Shown: positions 39,834 to 50,902, numbered from the stretch's first letter. The stretch: 64,000 nt of DNA from Halomonas alimentaria (GCF_009902005.1 NZ_WUTT01000001.1:224762-288761), one strand, 5' to 3'. Notes: generated by a model from the letters alone, not told the origin. Numbers and translations: made by a program.

Positions 39834-41519
39834 TTACATTTCCTCCGGGGCGCCGACTCCCATCAGCTCCAGGCCATTGCGCAGCACCTGGCGCGTGGCC
39901 AGGCCCAGCGCCAGGCGGGCGTTGCGCAGGTCGTCGTCTTCGACCATCACCTTCACCGCGTTGTAGCAGGTGTGGAAGTCGGCGGCCAGGTCGAGCAGGT
40001 ACTGGGCGATCTGCTGGGGCTCGCGGGCGGCCGCGGCGTGCTCCACCGTCTCGGGGAAGCGTGCCAGGCGGTTCAGCAGCGCCTTCTCCTGGTCCTCTTC
40101 CAGGCGACCCAGGCTGGCCATGGCCAGGGCGTGATCGAAGGGCTGGCCGTCACTGCGGGCCTTCCGCTCGACGCTGCATACCCGGGCGTGGGCGTACTGC
40201 ACGTAGTAGACCGGGTTGTCGTTGGACTGCGAGCGCGCCAGGTCGATGTCGAAGGTGAGCTGGGAGTCTGCCCGACGCGCGGCCAGGAAGAAGCGCGTGG
40301 CGTCGCGGCCCACCTCGTCGATCAGGTCGCGCACGGTGACGTAGCTGCCGGCGCGCTTGGAGAGCTTCACCTCGACCCCGGAGCGGGTGACCATCACCAT
40401 CTGGTGCAGCACATAGTCGGGCCAGCCCTTCGGAATGCCGGCCTCCAGGGCCTGCAGGCCGGCGCGCACCCGGGTCACGGTGGAGTGGTGGTCGGCGCCC
40501 TGCTCGTTGATCACCGTGGTGAAGCCGCGTTGCCACTTGTCGAGGTGGTAGGCGACGTCGGGCAGGAAGTAGGTGTATTGCCCGTCGGACTTGCGCATCA
40601 CCCGGTCCTTGTCGTCCCCGAAGTCGGTGGTGCGCAACCACAGGGCGCCGTCCTGTTCATAGGTGTGGCCCTTCTCGATCAGGCGCTCGACGGTCGCCTC
40701 CACCTTGCCGTCGCGGTAGAGCGAGGACTCCAGGAAGTAGACGTCGAACTGCACGCCGAAGGCCTTGAGGTCGAGGTCCTGCTCGCGGCGCAGGTAGGCC
40801 ACGGCGAACTCCTGGATCGCTGCCAGGTCGTCCGGGTCACCGCTGGCGGTGACATGGCGGTCGTCGGCATGGACGGTCTCGCCATCGAGGTAGGCATTGG
40901 CCACGTCGATGATGTAGCCGCCACGATAGCCATCCGCCGGCCAGCCGGCGTCCTCGGGGTCGAGTCCCTTGGCCCGGGCCTGCACCGAGAGTGCCAGGTT
41001 GCTGATCTGGGCGCCGGCATCGTTGTAGTAGAACTCGCGGGTCACGTCGAAGCCGGTCGCTTCCAGCAGGCGACAGATGCAGTCGCCGATGGCCGCGCCG
41101 CGGCCGTGGCCGACGTGCAAGGGGCCGGTGGGGTTGGCGGAGACGAACTCCACCTGCACCTTCTGGCCCTGGCCGGCGAGGCTGCGCCCGTAGGCGTCGC
41201 CGGCGTCGAGCACCTGACGGACCACCTGGGCGGCGGCGTCGGTGGCGGCGAAGAAGTTGACGAAGCCGGGGCCGGCGATCTCCACCTTCTGTACCGCCTC
41301 GCTCTCGGGCAGCGCGCCGATCAGCGCCTCGGCCAGCTCGCGGGGCTTGCGACCGGCGGGCTTGGCCAGCATCAGCGCCAGGTTGGTGGCGTAGTCGCCG
41401 TGGGCCTTGTCCTTTGTCGGGTCGACCTTGATGGTCGGGGCGAGGTCGGCGGGCAGCACGCCCTGCTGCCGGAGGGAGTCGAGGGCGTCCTCGAGCAGCG
41501 CAACGATGGTCTCTTTCAT
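39834..41519 (-). CDS. argS: Arginyl-tRNA synthetase
   Basis: ArgS charges tRNA-Arg. The 561-residue class I synthetase has the N-terminal additional domain ([12 protein letters not shown]), the HIGH-type motif HVGHG at residues 135-139 after [12 protein letters not shown] and a KMSK-like KLSKRAG. The all-helical anticodon-binding domain ends [16 protein letters not shown] 41519 ([13 protein letters not shown]) fits homologues; the frame continues 41 codons upstream across a promoter candidate. The priA-argS-SPOR-hslVU order is the same as in Pseudomonas. Confidence 0.96.
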   Translation of the reverse strand: MKETIVALLEDALDSLRQQGVLPADLAPTIKVDPTKDKAHGDYATNLALMLAKPAGRKPRELAEALIGALPESEAVQKVEIAGPGFVNFFAATDAAAQVVRQVLDAGDAYGRSLAGQGQKVQVEFVSANPTGPLHVGHGRGAAIGDCICRLLEATGFDVTREFYYNDAGAQISNLALSVQARAKGLDPEDAGWPADGYRGGYIIDVANAYLDGETVHADDRHVTASGDPDDLAAIQEFAVAYLRREQDLDLKAFGVQFDVYFLESSLYRDGKVEATVERLIEKGHTYEQDGALWLRTTDFGDDKDRVMRKSDGQYTYFLPDVAYHLDKWQRGFTTVINEQGADHHSTVTRVRAGLQALEAGIPKGWPDYVLHQMVMVTRSGVEVKLSKRAGSYVTVRDLIDEVGRDATRFFLAARRADSQLTFDIDLARSQSNDNPVYYVQYAHARVCSVERKARSDGQPFDHALAMASLGRLEEDQEKALLNRLARFPETVEHAAAAREPQQIAQYLLDLAADFHTCYNAVKVMVEDDDLRNARLALGLATRQVLRNGLELMGVGAPEEM

Positions 41520-41631
41520 GGGGCGTCGGATGTCCTGTGGCGTCGGGCCGAGCGGCCGATGAACCGGCGGTGAAGAGGCACTCGGCCCGGCGTGGGCATG
41601 GAAACGGAGCCCTGAGCGGGCATGGCCGGCC

Positions 41632-41660
41632 ATTATCGGCAATTGTGGGGCGGCTTTAAA
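41632..41660 (-). promoter_or_regulatory. Promoter candidate for argS
   Basis: On the minus strand, GATAAT (41637-41632) stands 17 bases after TTTAAA (41660-41655). It lies in the 150-base gap after priA and gives argS a leader of about 105 bases. Confidence 0.5.
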
Positions 41661-41669
41661 GGGCGGGGG

Positions 41670-43904
41670 TCAGCTAAGCGTCTGCGGGTCGATATCCAGC
41701 GACCAGCGCACCCGGCGCGCCTCGGGGGTGGCCTCCAGCCAGGCGGTGAGCCAGGCGCTGGCCTCATGCAGGGCGCTGCGCTTATCGGCACTCAGCATCA
41801 GCTGCAGGTGGTAGCGGCCCTGGCGTCGCTCCATGGGCGCCGGCACCGGGCCCAGGCAGTCCACCGCAAGCTCACGCTCGGCCAGCCAGCCGCGCAGGGC
41901 GGTGGCGGCACGTCGGCCCAGCTCGCTGGCTGCCTCCTCCCTGGCGCTCTCCAGGCGCAGCAGGGCGAGGAAGCGGAAGGGCGGCAGGGCGGCGGCTCGA
42001 CGCTCCTCCAGCAGCTGGTCGGCCAGGGCGGCATAGCCGCGTTCGGCCAGCAGGCGCAGGTGCGGGTCATCGGGGTGCATCGTCTGCACCAGCACCCGCC
42101 CGGGATGGGCGGCGCGGCCGGCACGGCCGGCCACCTGCACCAGCAGCTGCGCACCCTGCTCCAGGGCGCGGAAGTCGCTGGCATAGAGGCCGGCGTCGGC
42201 GTTGACCACCACCACCAGGGTGACATGGGGCAGGTGGTGCCCCTTGGCCAGCATCTGGGTGCCCACCAGCAGGCAGGGATCGCCGCGGCGCACCTCGGCC
42301 AGTGCGTTCTCGAAGGCGTCGCGACGGCGGGTGCTGTCACGGTCGATGCGGTGCACCGGCACCTTGGGGAAGCGTCCGGCAAGGGTCTCCTCGGTGCGCT
42401 CGGTGCCGCTGCCCAGGGGGCGCAGGTCGATGCTGCCGCATTCGGGACAGCTCTCCGGCAGGGCGCGGCGGCGATCGCAGTGGTGGCAGGCGAGCAGCGG
42501 CGGCTGGCGGTGCAGGGTCATGCGGGCGTCGCAGGCGTCGCACTCGGCCAGCCAGCCGCAGGCGTGACAGGCCAGCGTCGGGGCAAACCCGCGGCGATTG
42601 ATGAACACCAGTACCTGGTGGCCGGCCTTGAGTGTCTCCGCAATCGCCTCCAGCGCCGGCGGCGCCAGGCCGCCCAGGCGGGGCCGCCCGCGCAGGTCGA
42701 GCAGTTCCAGGCCGGCGGGGGCGTGGCGGGTGGCGCGGCGGGTCAGCGGCAGGTGACGCCAGTCGCCACGCCGCGCCCGGGCCAGGCTCTCCAGCGAGGG
42801 CGTGGCGCTGCCCAGCAGCAGCGGGATGCCGTGGTGATGGGCGCGGGCCACGGCGAGGTCCCGGGCGTGGTAGCGCAGTCCGTCCTGTTGCTTGTAGGAA
42901 CTGTCGTGCTCCTCGTCGACGATGATCGCCCCGGGGCGGGCCAGGGGGGTGAAGATCGCCGAACGTGTGCCAATGACGATGGGAGCCCGACCGCTGGCGG
43001 CTGCCTCCCAGGCATCCAGGCGCTCGTGATCGGTGAGCCCCGAGTGCAGTGCCACCACCGGCACCCGGAAGCGCTTACGGAAGCGTGCCAGGGTTTGCGG
43101 AGTCAGGCCGATCTCCGGCACCAGCACCAGCGCCTGGCGTCCGCGGCCCACCACCGCCTCGATCAACTGCAGGTAGACCTCGGTCTTGCCGCTGCCGGTG
43201 ACCCCTTCCAGCAGGCAGGGGTGATAGGCATCGAGCCGTTCGTGCAGCGCCGAGAGGGCATGGGCCTGCTCGCGGTTGAGCGGCAGCGCCGGGTCGGCCA
43301 GCAGGTGGTCGGCATCGGGCTGGGGGGCGGCGGCAAGTGGCTCCTCGTGGCGCTCGACGAGCCCCTTGGCGGTCAGCGCCTTGAGCTGGTCACGGCTGAA
43401 GGACTGGGCGAGGATCGCCTGGCTGGCCAGGCCATGGGGGTGCTGGCGCAGCATCTCCAGCAGCGCCGCCTGGCGCGGAGCGCGGGGCAGGGCGTCGCTG
43501 CCGGCGGCATGCCCCGCGGCGGTGAGGGCCCAGCGCTCCCGGGTGCGGGCGGCAAGCGCACGGCCCTGGCGCAGCAGCACCGGCAGCGCCTGGTGCAGGG
43601 TGTCGCCCAAGGGGTGCTGGTAGTAGCGTGCGGTGAAGCGGCATAGCCACAGCCAGTCTTCCGGCAGCGGGGTGTCGTCCAGGCAGGCCAGCACCGGCTT
43701 GAGGTCGGATAGCGGCAGCTCGCCCCGGTCGCGGCACTCCACCACGATACCGACCACCTCGCGGCGTCCGAAGGACACCCTGACGCGCAGGCCCGGTTGC
43801 CAGCCACAAGCGGGTGCCTCGCGGGCCGGGCGATAGTCGAAGAGGCGGTGCAGCGGCGAGGGGATGGCGACGCGCAGCACGCGTGGCGCGGGCGATTCGG
43901 GCAA
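41670..43904 (-). CDS. priA: Primosomal protein N' (replication restart helicase PriA)
   Basis: PriA recognises stalled forks and reloads DnaB. The 744-residue product (E. coli 732) has the 3'-DNA-binding domain (VAIPSPLHRLFDYR), Walker A GVTGSGKTE, Walker B VDEEHDSSYKQ, and the zinc-binding cysteine array (CHACGWLAECDACDAR ... CHHCDRRRALPESCPECG). GTERTEE follows. I place the start at TTG 43904 (product begins LPESPAPRV) because GGAGG lies just upstream and no ATG is near; GTG four codons after PESP is an alternative. The start codon abuts the -35 box of the divergent rpmE promoter. Confidence 0.94.
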   Translation of the reverse strand: MPESPAPRVLRVAIPSPLHRLFDYRPAREAPACGWQPGLRVRVSFGRREVVGIVVECRDRGELPLSDLKPVLACLDDTPLPEDWLWLCRFTARYYQHPLGDTLHQALPVLLRQGRALAARTRERWALTAAGHAAGSDALPRAPRQAALLEMLRQHPHGLASQAILAQSFSRDQLKALTAKGLVERHEEPLAAAPQPDADHLLADPALPLNREQAHALSALHERLDAYHPCLLEGVTGSGKTEVYLQLIEAVVGRGRQALVLVPEIGLTPQTLARFRKRFRVPVVALHSGLTDHERLDAWEAAASGRAPIVIGTRSAIFTPLARPGAIIVDEEHDSSYKQQDGLRYHARDLAVARAHHHGIPLLLGSATPSLESLARARRGDWRHLPLTRRATRHAPAGLELLDLRGRPRLGGLAPPALEAIAETLKAGHQVLVFINRRGFAPTLACHACGWLAECDACDARMTLHRQPPLLACHHCDRRRALPESCPECGSIDLRPLGSGTERTEETLAGRFPKVPVHRIDRDSTRRRDAFENALAEVRRGDPCLLVGTQMLAKGHHLPHVTLVVVVNADAGLYASDFRALEQGAQLLVQVAGRAGRAAHPGRVLVQTMHPDDPHLRLLAERGYAALADQLLEERRAAALPPFRFLALLRLESAREEAASELGRRAATALRGWLAERELAVDCLGPVPAPMERRQGRYHLQLMLSADKRSALHEASAWLTAWLEATPEARRVRWSLDIDPQTLS

Positions 43905-43933
43905 TTGGCCTCCGGCGACGGGTCTGGTAGAAT
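43905..43933 (+). promoter_or_regulatory. Promoter candidate for rpmE
   Basis: TTGGCC (43905-43910) and TAGAAT (43928-43933) are separated by 17 bases. The -35 touches the first base of the divergent priA start codon. The rpmE leader would be about 150 bases, long enough for the autogenous control described for E. coli L31. Confidence 0.5.
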
Positions 43934-44089
43934 ATTGCGCTCCCCGGCGCCTGGTCGGCGTTTCGGGGGGTCCGGTGAGTTCCCATGATGGCTCGGCAAC
44001 CGACAGCGCGTTGCGAGCCGGTGACAGACAACCGTATGCGGTGCCTGGCAACGGATCAGGTGGCGGCATACAGCGCAACGAGGCTCAAG

Positions 44090-44302
44090 ATGAAACAAGG
44101 TATCCACCCCGAATACAAGGCGATCAAGGCGACCTGCTCCTGCGGTGCTGCTTTCGAGGTCGGCTCCACTGCCGGTCACGACCTGGAGCTGGACGTCTGC
44201 TCCCAGTGTCACCCCTTCTATACTGGCAAGCAGAAGCAGGCGACCACCGGTGGTCGCGTCGAGCGCTTCAACAAGCGCTTCGGCGCCGCGCTCAAGCGCT
44301 GA
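44090..44302 (+). CDS. rpmE: 50S ribosomal protein L31 (bL31, zinc-binding form)
   Basis: L31 sits on the large subunit near the central protuberance and bridges to the small subunit. The 70-residue product [12 protein letters not shown] keeps all four zinc-site cysteines (Cys16, Cys18, Cys37, Cys40 in TCSCG and [10 protein letters not shown]), so it is the C+ form used under zinc sufficiency. ATG 44090 gives the standard length; an upstream in-frame ATG at 43985 would add 35 residues unlike any L31. It is monocistronic, between its own promoter candidate and a 13-bp hairpin. Confidence 0.97.
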   Translation: MKQGIHPEYKAIKATCSCGAAFEVGSTAGHDLELDVCSQCHPFYTGKQKQATTGGRVERFNKRFGAALKR

Positions 44303-44330
44303 TCGCGTTGCGGCACTACGCCGTGCGTGC

Positions 44331-44359
44331 CAAGAACCCGCCCACTGGGCGGGTTCTTG
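44331..44359 (+). terminator. Terminator-like hairpin after rpmE
   Basis: CAAGAACCCGCCC (44331-44343) pairs perfectly with GGGCGGGTTCTTG (44347-44359) around a 3-base loop. The T-run is missing, as in several GC-rich terminators of this window. Confidence 0.7.
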
Positions 44360-44426
44360 CGTATCTGGCCTGAACAATATCGACAATGGCGCCCAATGAG
44401 CGCCAATCGGCCATCACGCATGGTGC

Positions 44427-44455
44427 TGTAAAGATATGGAAACTTTTTCTATACT
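44427..44455 (+). promoter_or_regulatory. Promoter candidate for maeB
   Basis: TATACT (44450-44455) follows an AT-rich stretch (CTTTTTC) and lies 17 bases after TGTAAA (44427-44432), a weak -35. The leader to the maeB ATG would be about 28 bases. Confidence 0.42.
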
Positions 44456-44488
44456 CTGGATCACGACTTTACCCAAGCGGACACAAGC

Positions 44489-45757
<1,269 letters not shown>

Positions 45758-45790
45758 CGCAGCGTGAGCAAGCCGGATAGCGCGAGATAG

Positions 45791-45826
45791 AACGAGATCG
45801 GGGCCCAGCTGGGCCCCGATCTCGTT
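45791..45826. terminator. 36-base perfect palindrome between convergent maeB and mrcA
   Basis: AACGAGATCGGGGCCCAG (45791-45808) is followed with no spacer by its exact reverse complement (45809-45826). It is almost certainly a shared bidirectional terminator. Neither strand has a good T-run. Confidence 0.75.
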
Positions 45827-45859
45827 GTTGTGGTACTGCCTCCTTGGCGGGTCGCCCGC

Positions 45860-48376
45860 CTAGAAGATCGCCTCGTAGGTGCCGGTGCCCTGGGAGCCGC
45901 TGCGCTGTTCCACCTCGCGCTCCACGCGGCGCGGCTGGGTGCCGGGCAGGTGGTCGGGATGGAAGATCTCGCTGATGCCCCCGCTCGACAGGCGCCTGCC
46001 GGTATCGGGGTCGATCTGGGCGGTGACCAGCTCTGCCGGCGGTTCGGGCATCGCCGGGGGCTGTCCCTCCAGGGCCTCCCCCATGAAGGTCATCCAGATC
46101 GGCAGGGCGGCGCTGGCGCCGTACTCGGCGGTGGTGGTGTTGTCATCCTTGCCCAGCCAGACCGTGGCCACCAGGTTGCTGTTGAAGCCGGCGAACCAGG
46201 TATCGCGCTGGCCGTTGGTGGTACCGGTCTTGCCGACGATATCCTCGCGGCCCAGCTCCAGGGCGCGGCGCCCGGTGCCGTTCTCGATCACGTCGCGCAG
46301 CATGTCGCGCAGGATATAGAGGTTGATGGGGTCCACCACCCGGGCGGCGACCGGATAGCTCCTGCCATCGATCGTCACCTGCTCCTGCCCCGGGGAGCAG
46401 TTGCGGCAGGCAACGGCGGGGCTGGCCTCTTCCAGGGTCGTCTCGCCCTTGGCGACACGCTCGACGAACCAGGGGGTGACCTTGAAGCCGCCGTTGGCCA
46501 GCACCGCATAGGCGTTGGTCATCTCCAATGGCGTCAGGCTGGCGCTGCCCAGTGCCAGGGAGAGGCCGTTGGGCAGGCGCGCCTCCTCGAACCCGAAGCC
46601 CTCGAGGAAGCCGATGGTCTCGTTCAGGCCCACCTCGCGCAGCACGCGGATGGTGACCAGGTTGCGCGAGCGTGCCAGGGCGTTGCGCAGGCGCATGGGG
46701 CCCAGGAAGTCGCCACTGGAGTTGACCGGGCGCCACAGCTCGTTGCTGCCGTCGTTGATCACCACTGGGGCATCATTGACCACGCTGGCGGCGGTCATCG
46801 TGCCGCTCTCGAGTGCCGCCAGATAGATGAAGGGCTTGAAGATCGAGCCCGACTGACGCTGGGCCTGAACGGCGCGGTTGAACTTGCTGGCGTTGAAGTC
46901 GAAGCCGCCCTGCAGGGCGAGGATGGCACCGGTCTCGGGGTGCATCACCACCAGCGAGCCTTCGGCGTCGGGGCGCTGGGCCAGGCGCAGGCTGCCGTCC
47001 TCGCGCTCCATCACGCGCACCAGGTCGCCGCGGCCGGCGATTTCGGCCGCCGAGCCGGGCTCCGGACCGCGGTACTGGGCGTTGCGGAACTCGCGGGCCC
47101 AGGAGAGGCCGTCCCACTCGATGGTACGCAGCTCGCCGTCGCGCAGCAGTACGCGCATCTGGCGCCCTTCGCTTTCCACCACGATGGCCGGGTAGAGCAG
47201 GCCGTAGCGCGGGGTGCGCTCGAGTACCTGGACCCAGTTGCTGACGTCGCCGTCGATGCCCTCGACCCGGGTCTCGCTGCGCTCGGCGGCGCGCCGCGCG
47301 GTCTCCAGCACCTCGGGGGATTCGTCGAGCTCCTCCTCGAGGCCACTGCGCTCGGTGCGATCCTGCGCCTCGGCGAGGCTCTGGGGCACCTCCTCCTCCT
47401 CCGGGCCACGCCAGCCGTGGCGGGTGTCATAGTCGATCAGGCCGCGGGCCAGGGCACGACGCGCCATGGGCTGGAGCTCGCTGTCCAGGGTGGTGGTGAT
47501 GTTGTAGCCCCCGGTATAGGCCTCGCTCTCGCCGAAACGGTCCACGGCATACTGGCGGGCCATCTCGGCGACATAGTCGGCATCCACCTCGGCCTGGGCC
47601 ACGTGGCGCTCGGCGGTGATCGGCGCCTGCACGGCCTCGTCGTAGGTAGCCTGGTCGATATACCCCAGATCGCGCATGCGGAACAGGATCCAGTTACGGC
47701 GGATCAGCGCACGCTCCGGGTTGGTCAGCGGGTTGAAGCTGGAGGGCGCCTTGGGCAGGCCGGCGATCATCGCCTTCTCGGCCAGGGTCAGCTCATCCAG
47801 CGGACGGTCGTAGTAGATCTCGGCGGCGGCGGCGATGCCGTAGGCGCGATGGCCGAGGAAGATCTTGTTGACGTAGAGCTCGAGGATCTCCTCCTTGCTG
47901 AGCACCTGCTCCATCTGTAGGGCCAGCAGGATCTCGCGGATCTTGCGGGTAAAGGTGCGGTCCAGGGTCAGCAGGTAGTTGCGCGCCACCTGCATGGTGA
48001 TGGTGGAGCCACCGGACTGGATCTCGCCGCCGCTGGCGACCAGCTCGCCGGCCGCGCGCATCAGCCCCATGGGGTCGACGCCGCGATGTTCAAAGAATCT
48101 GTCATCCTCGGCGGCCAGCAGCGCCTGGATGAACTCCTCGGGGATCTCGGCATGATCGATCGGCAGGCGACGCTCCTCGCCGTACTCCCCGATCAGCTTG
48201 CCGTCGCGGGTATAGATGCGCAACGGTGAGTGCAGCTCGAAGTCCTGGAGCTGGTGCACGTCGGGCAGCCCGGGAGCGAAATAGAGGGCGGCGCCCACCA
48301 CGCCGAGCCCGGCCGCGGCGATCAGCGAGACGGTGAGCCAGGCCAGGGAGAAGAGCAGGGTTCTGATAAACGTCAT
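45860..48376 (-). CDS. mrcA: Penicillin-binding protein 1A (bifunctional)
   Basis: PBP1a polymerises glycan strands and cross-links peptidoglycan. The 838-residue product has a short cytoplasmic N-terminus, one membrane anchor (about residues 6-33) and the glycosyltransferase motifs EDDRFFEHRGVD, GGSTITMQVARN and KEEILELYVNKIFLG. An OB-like insertion follows, then the transpeptidase SGSIFKP (SxxK), SRN and KTGTTN. ATG 48376 (MTFIRTLLF) is chosen because a perfect -10 box (48452-48447) lies upstream of it; the longer frame to 48448 would start inside that box. Divergent pilM is the conserved neighbour. Confidence 0.96.
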   Translation of the reverse strand: MTFIRTLLFSLAWLTVSLIAAAGLGVVGAALYFAPGLPDVHQLQDFELHSPLRIYTRDGKLIGEYGEERRLPIDHAEIPEEFIQALLAAEDDRFFEHRGVDPMGLMRAAGELVASGGEIQSGGSTITMQVARNYLLTLDRTFTRKIREILLALQMEQVLSKEEILELYVNKIFLGHRAYGIAAAAEIYYDRPLDELTLAEKAMIAGLPKAPSSFNPLTNPERALIRRNWILFRMRDLGYIDQATYDEAVQAPITAERHVAQAEVDADYVAEMARQYAVDRFGESEAYTGGYNITTTLDSELQPMARRALARGLIDYDTRHGWRGPEEEEVPQSLAEAQDRTERSGLEEELDESPEVLETARRAAERSETRVEGIDGDVSNWVQVLERTPRYGLLYPAIVVESEGRQMRVLLRDGELRTIEWDGLSWAREFRNAQYRGPEPGSAAEIAGRGDLVRVMEREDGSLRLAQRPDAEGSLVVMHPETGAILALQGGFDFNASKFNRAVQAQRQSGSIFKPFIYLAALESGTMTAASVVNDAPVVINDGSNELWRPVNSSGDFLGPMRLRNALARSRNLVTIRVLREVGLNETIGFLEGFGFEEARLPNGLSLALGSASLTPLEMTNAYAVLANGGFKVTPWFVERVAKGETTLEEASPAVACRNCSPGQEQVTIDGRSYPVAARVVDPINLYILRDMLRDVIENGTGRRALELGREDIVGKTGTTNGQRDTWFAGFNSNLVATVWLGKDDNTTTAEYGASAALPIWMTFMGEALEGQPPAMPEPPAELVTAQIDPDTGRRLSSGGISEIFHPDHLPGTQPRRVEREVEQRSGSQGTGTYEAIF

Positions 48377-48446
48377 GAAGTGGCGGTGTCCATGCAGGGA
48401 ACTGGAGCGGTTGTGAAGCGATGACGAGAGATCCGGTTGCGCGGCC

Positions 48447-48475
48447 ATTATAGGAAGCCGGGGCGGGGGTCACCA
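48447..48475 (-). promoter_or_regulatory. Promoter candidate for mrcA
   Basis: On the minus strand a perfect TATAAT (48452-48447) lies 17 bases after TGGTGA (48475-48470), a weak -35. It decides the mrcA start at 48376. I could not identify an equally good promoter for pilM in the remaining gap. Confidence 0.5.
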
Positions 48476-48636
48476 GCGTTGACGGTGCAAGCCCAAGGTT
48501 TACCGTGTGACCATTGGCAAGATCATGTAACCTCATGCTACAGGATGGGAACAACAATCGAGACCTGCCGCCATGCGCGAGGCAGGCACCATGACAAGGC
48601 GGGCAAGCCGCACGACACAGCAGGGGCAGGACCGAG

Positions 48637-49698
48637 ATGCGATTGATGGCATCCAGCAAGGGACTGATCGGCGTCGACATCACTTCGGCCACGGTCAAGC
48701 TTGTGGAACTTCGGCGAGCTGGCGCCACTTATCAGGTGGAGAGCTATGCCGTCAGGCCGCTGCGCGAAGGCGCGGTGGTCGAGCGGCGCATCCAGGATAT
48801 GGGCGAGGTTGTCGACGCCCTTACCCGAGCCGTTCAGCAGGCCAAGCCGCACACCCGCAAGGCGGTGGTGTCGGTGCCCGCCAGCGCGGCGATCACCAAG
48901 ACCCTCACGCTGCCGGCGTCGCTCAGCGACGACGAGATCGAATCGCGCATCCAGCTCGATTCAGACAAGCACATTCCCTTTCCGTTCAGTGAGGTCGCCT
49001 TCGACTTCCAGCGCCTGGGGCTCAATGCCCGCTATGCCGACCAGCAGGACGTGCTTCTGGTGGCCTGTCGGCAGCAGGACGTCAGCCAGCTGACCGATGC
49101 CGTGATGCAGTCCGGCCTGACGCCGGCGGCGGTGGATGTCGAGACCTTCGCCATGGAGCGTGCCTTCACCGAGGTGCGCCACCAGCTGCCGGCGCTCGGC
49201 GGCGAGGAGGACTGCGTGGCGCTGGTTGACATCGGTGCCACCATGAATACCTTCCATGTGCTGCGTCAGGGGCGCGTAGTCTACAGCCGCGATACCGTGT
49301 TCGGCGGCCGGCAGCTCACCGAAGAGATCCGCAATCGCTACGGCCTGAGCTATGACGAGGCGGGCCTGGCCAAGAAACGTGGCGGCCTGCCGGATGACTA
49401 CCAGCGCAGTGTCCTCGACCCCTTCCTCGACACCCTGGTCCAGCAGGTGGGGCGCTCGCTTCAGCTTTACTACACCGCCGGACGCAAGCAGGAGGTGCGT
49501 CACATGGTGCTGGCCGGTGGCTCCAGCGTGCTTCCGGGCCTGGCCGAGCGGCTGGCCCAGGAGAGCGGCCTGGAGGTCTCCATCGCCAACCCCCTGGCGC
49601 GCATGAAGGTCAACAACCGCATCGACGTGCAGACCCTCTCCGGCGACGCGCCGGCGATGCTCACGGCCTGCGGACTGGCAATGAGGGCGCGTCCATGA
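48637..49698 (+). CDS. pilM: Type IV pilus inner-membrane assembly protein PilM
   Basis: PilM is a cytoplasmic actin-like (FtsA-like) protein that binds ATP and the N-terminus of PilN. The 353-residue product contains LIGVDITSATVKLVEL, VVSVPASAAITKTL, LVDIGATMNTFHVL, FGGRQLTEEI, YDEAGLAKKRGGLPDDY and LAGGSSVLPGLAERL. ATG 48637 has AGGA five bases upstream; ATG 48646 (MASSKGL) is an alternative. It opens the pilMNOPQ operon, where each of the first four genes overlaps the next by four bases. Confidence 0.95.
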   Translation: MRLMASSKGLIGVDITSATVKLVELRRAGATYQVESYAVRPLREGAVVERRIQDMGEVVDALTRAVQQAKPHTRKAVVSVPASAAITKTLTLPASLSDDEIESRIQLDSDKHIPFPFSEVAFDFQRLGLNARYADQQDVLLVACRQQDVSQLTDAVMQSGLTPAAVDVETFAMERAFTEVRHQLPALGGEEDCVALVDIGATMNTFHVLRQGRVVYSRDTVFGGRQLTEEIRNRYGLSYDEAGLAKKRGGLPDDYQRSVLDPFLDTLVQQVGRSLQLYYTAGRKQEVRHMVLAGGSSVLPGLAERLAQESGLEVSIANPLARMKVNNRIDVQTLSGDAPAMLTACGLAMRARP

Positions 49699-50282
49699 CC
49701 ATCGAGATCAACCTCCTGCCCTGGCGTGAGGAGCAGCGTGTCCGGCGCAGCAAACGTTTCTATGTGGCCTTGGGACTGGCGGCGCTGCTGGGCCTCGGCG
49801 GCGGCTACGGCATGACCTGGTACTACGAACAGGAGGCCGAGGCCCAGCGCCAGCGCAACGCCCATATCGAGGCTCAGAGCCGCCAGCTTGACTCCGCCAT
49901 TCGCGAGATCAGCGAGCTCGAGCAGATCCGCGAGCAGATGCTCGAGCAGGTGCGGGTCTTTACCGAGCTGCAGAACGGGCGCACCCAGACGGTACACGTG
50001 ATGAGCGACCTCACCACCAGCCTCGAGGAGGGGGTGCACTACACCCAGCTCAATCGCCAGGGCGACAGCCTGCGCCTCTCCGGCCGGGCTGAAGATAATG
50101 GCCAGGTCTCCGACCAGTTGCGTCAATTGGCGGCGGCGGCCTCCTTCACCGAGCCGGTGCTCTCCGAGGTGGAGGCCGAGGGAGGCGGGGAGCGCAGAAG
50201 CTTTAGCCTCAGCATGAGTCAGCGCATGCCCGAAGCGCCCGCGGAGGCACCGCAAGGCGGGACCGAGGAGGAGGGGTCATGA
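49695..50282 (+). CDS. pilN: Type IV pilus assembly protein PilN
   Basis: PilN is a bitopic inner-membrane protein that pairs with PilO in the periplasm and binds PilM by its conserved INLLPWR N-terminus, visible at residues 5-11. The 195-residue product has one membrane segment (about 22-42, [20 protein letters not shown]), a coiled coil (EAQSRQLDSAIREISELEQ) and a small ferredoxin-like domain. Start and stop overlap pilM and pilO by four bases each. Confidence 0.94.
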   Translation: MTIEINLLPWREEQRVRRSKRFYVALGLAALLGLGGGYGMTWYYEQEAEAQRQRNAHIEAQSRQLDSAIREISELEQIREQMLEQVRVFTELQNGRTQTVHVMSDLTTSLEEGVHYTQLNRQGDSLRLSGRAEDNGQVSDQLRQLAAAASFTEPVLSEVEAEGGGERRSFSLSMSQRMPEAPAEAPQGGTEEEGS

Positions 50283-50902
50283 GTCTCAATGCCGAGATGC
50301 GTCGCCTGCGTGATCTGGATTGGCGCGAACTGGATATCAAGGAGGCCGGGATCTGGCCCTGGTCACTGCAGCTGCTGCTCTGCCTGGTGCTGCTGGGCGT
50401 GACCTTCTTCGCCATGCACTGGTACCTGGCCGGTCCCGCCAAGGAACAGCTCGATCAGGTCAGGGCAGAAGAGCCGCGGCTGATCCGCGACTACCGCAGC
50501 AAGGCGGCCCAGGCCGCCAACCTCGAGGCCATGCGCGAGCAGATGGGCGTGCTCGAGGCACGCATGGACACGCTGCGCGAGATGCTGCCCAGCGGTGCCG
50601 AGATTCCGGCGCTGATCGACGACATCACCGAGACCGCCCTCGACAACCAGCTGACCATCGATTACATCCGTCTGCGCGGCACCGCGGCGCGGGAGCACTA
50701 CGTCGAGCAGCCCTTCGATATCCAGGTGCGTGGCGACTATCACCGCATCGCGGCCTTCCTGGCTGGCGTGGCCGGGCTGCCGCGCATCGTCACCCTGCAT
50801 GACATGACCCTGGCGCCGGAAGGCGGTGATGGTCAGAACCTGCGCCTCTCCATGCTGGCGCGCACCTACAGCTACCGCCAGCGCGAGGAGGGTGGCTCAT
50901 GA
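50279..50902 (+). CDS. pilO: Type IV pilus assembly protein PilO
   Basis: PilO is the structural twin of PilN: cytoplasmic N-terminus (MRRLRDLDWRELDI), one membrane segment (about 23-44, WPWSLQLLLCLVLLGVTFFAMHW), coiled coil (EARMDTLREMLPSGAEIPALIDDITETA) and a ferredoxin-like periplasmic domain (DIQVRGDYHRIAAFLAGVAGLPRIV). The protein has 207 residues. It overlaps pilN and pilP by four bases. Confidence 0.94.
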   Translation: MSLNAEMRRLRDLDWRELDIKEAGIWPWSLQLLLCLVLLGVTFFAMHWYLAGPAKEQLDQVRAEEPRLIRDYRSKAAQAANLEAMREQMGVLEARMDTLREMLPSGAEIPALIDDITETALDNQLTIDYIRLRGTAAREHYVEQPFDIQVRGDYHRIAAFLAGVAGLPRIVTLHDMTLAPEGGDGQNLRLSMLARTYSYRQREEGGS

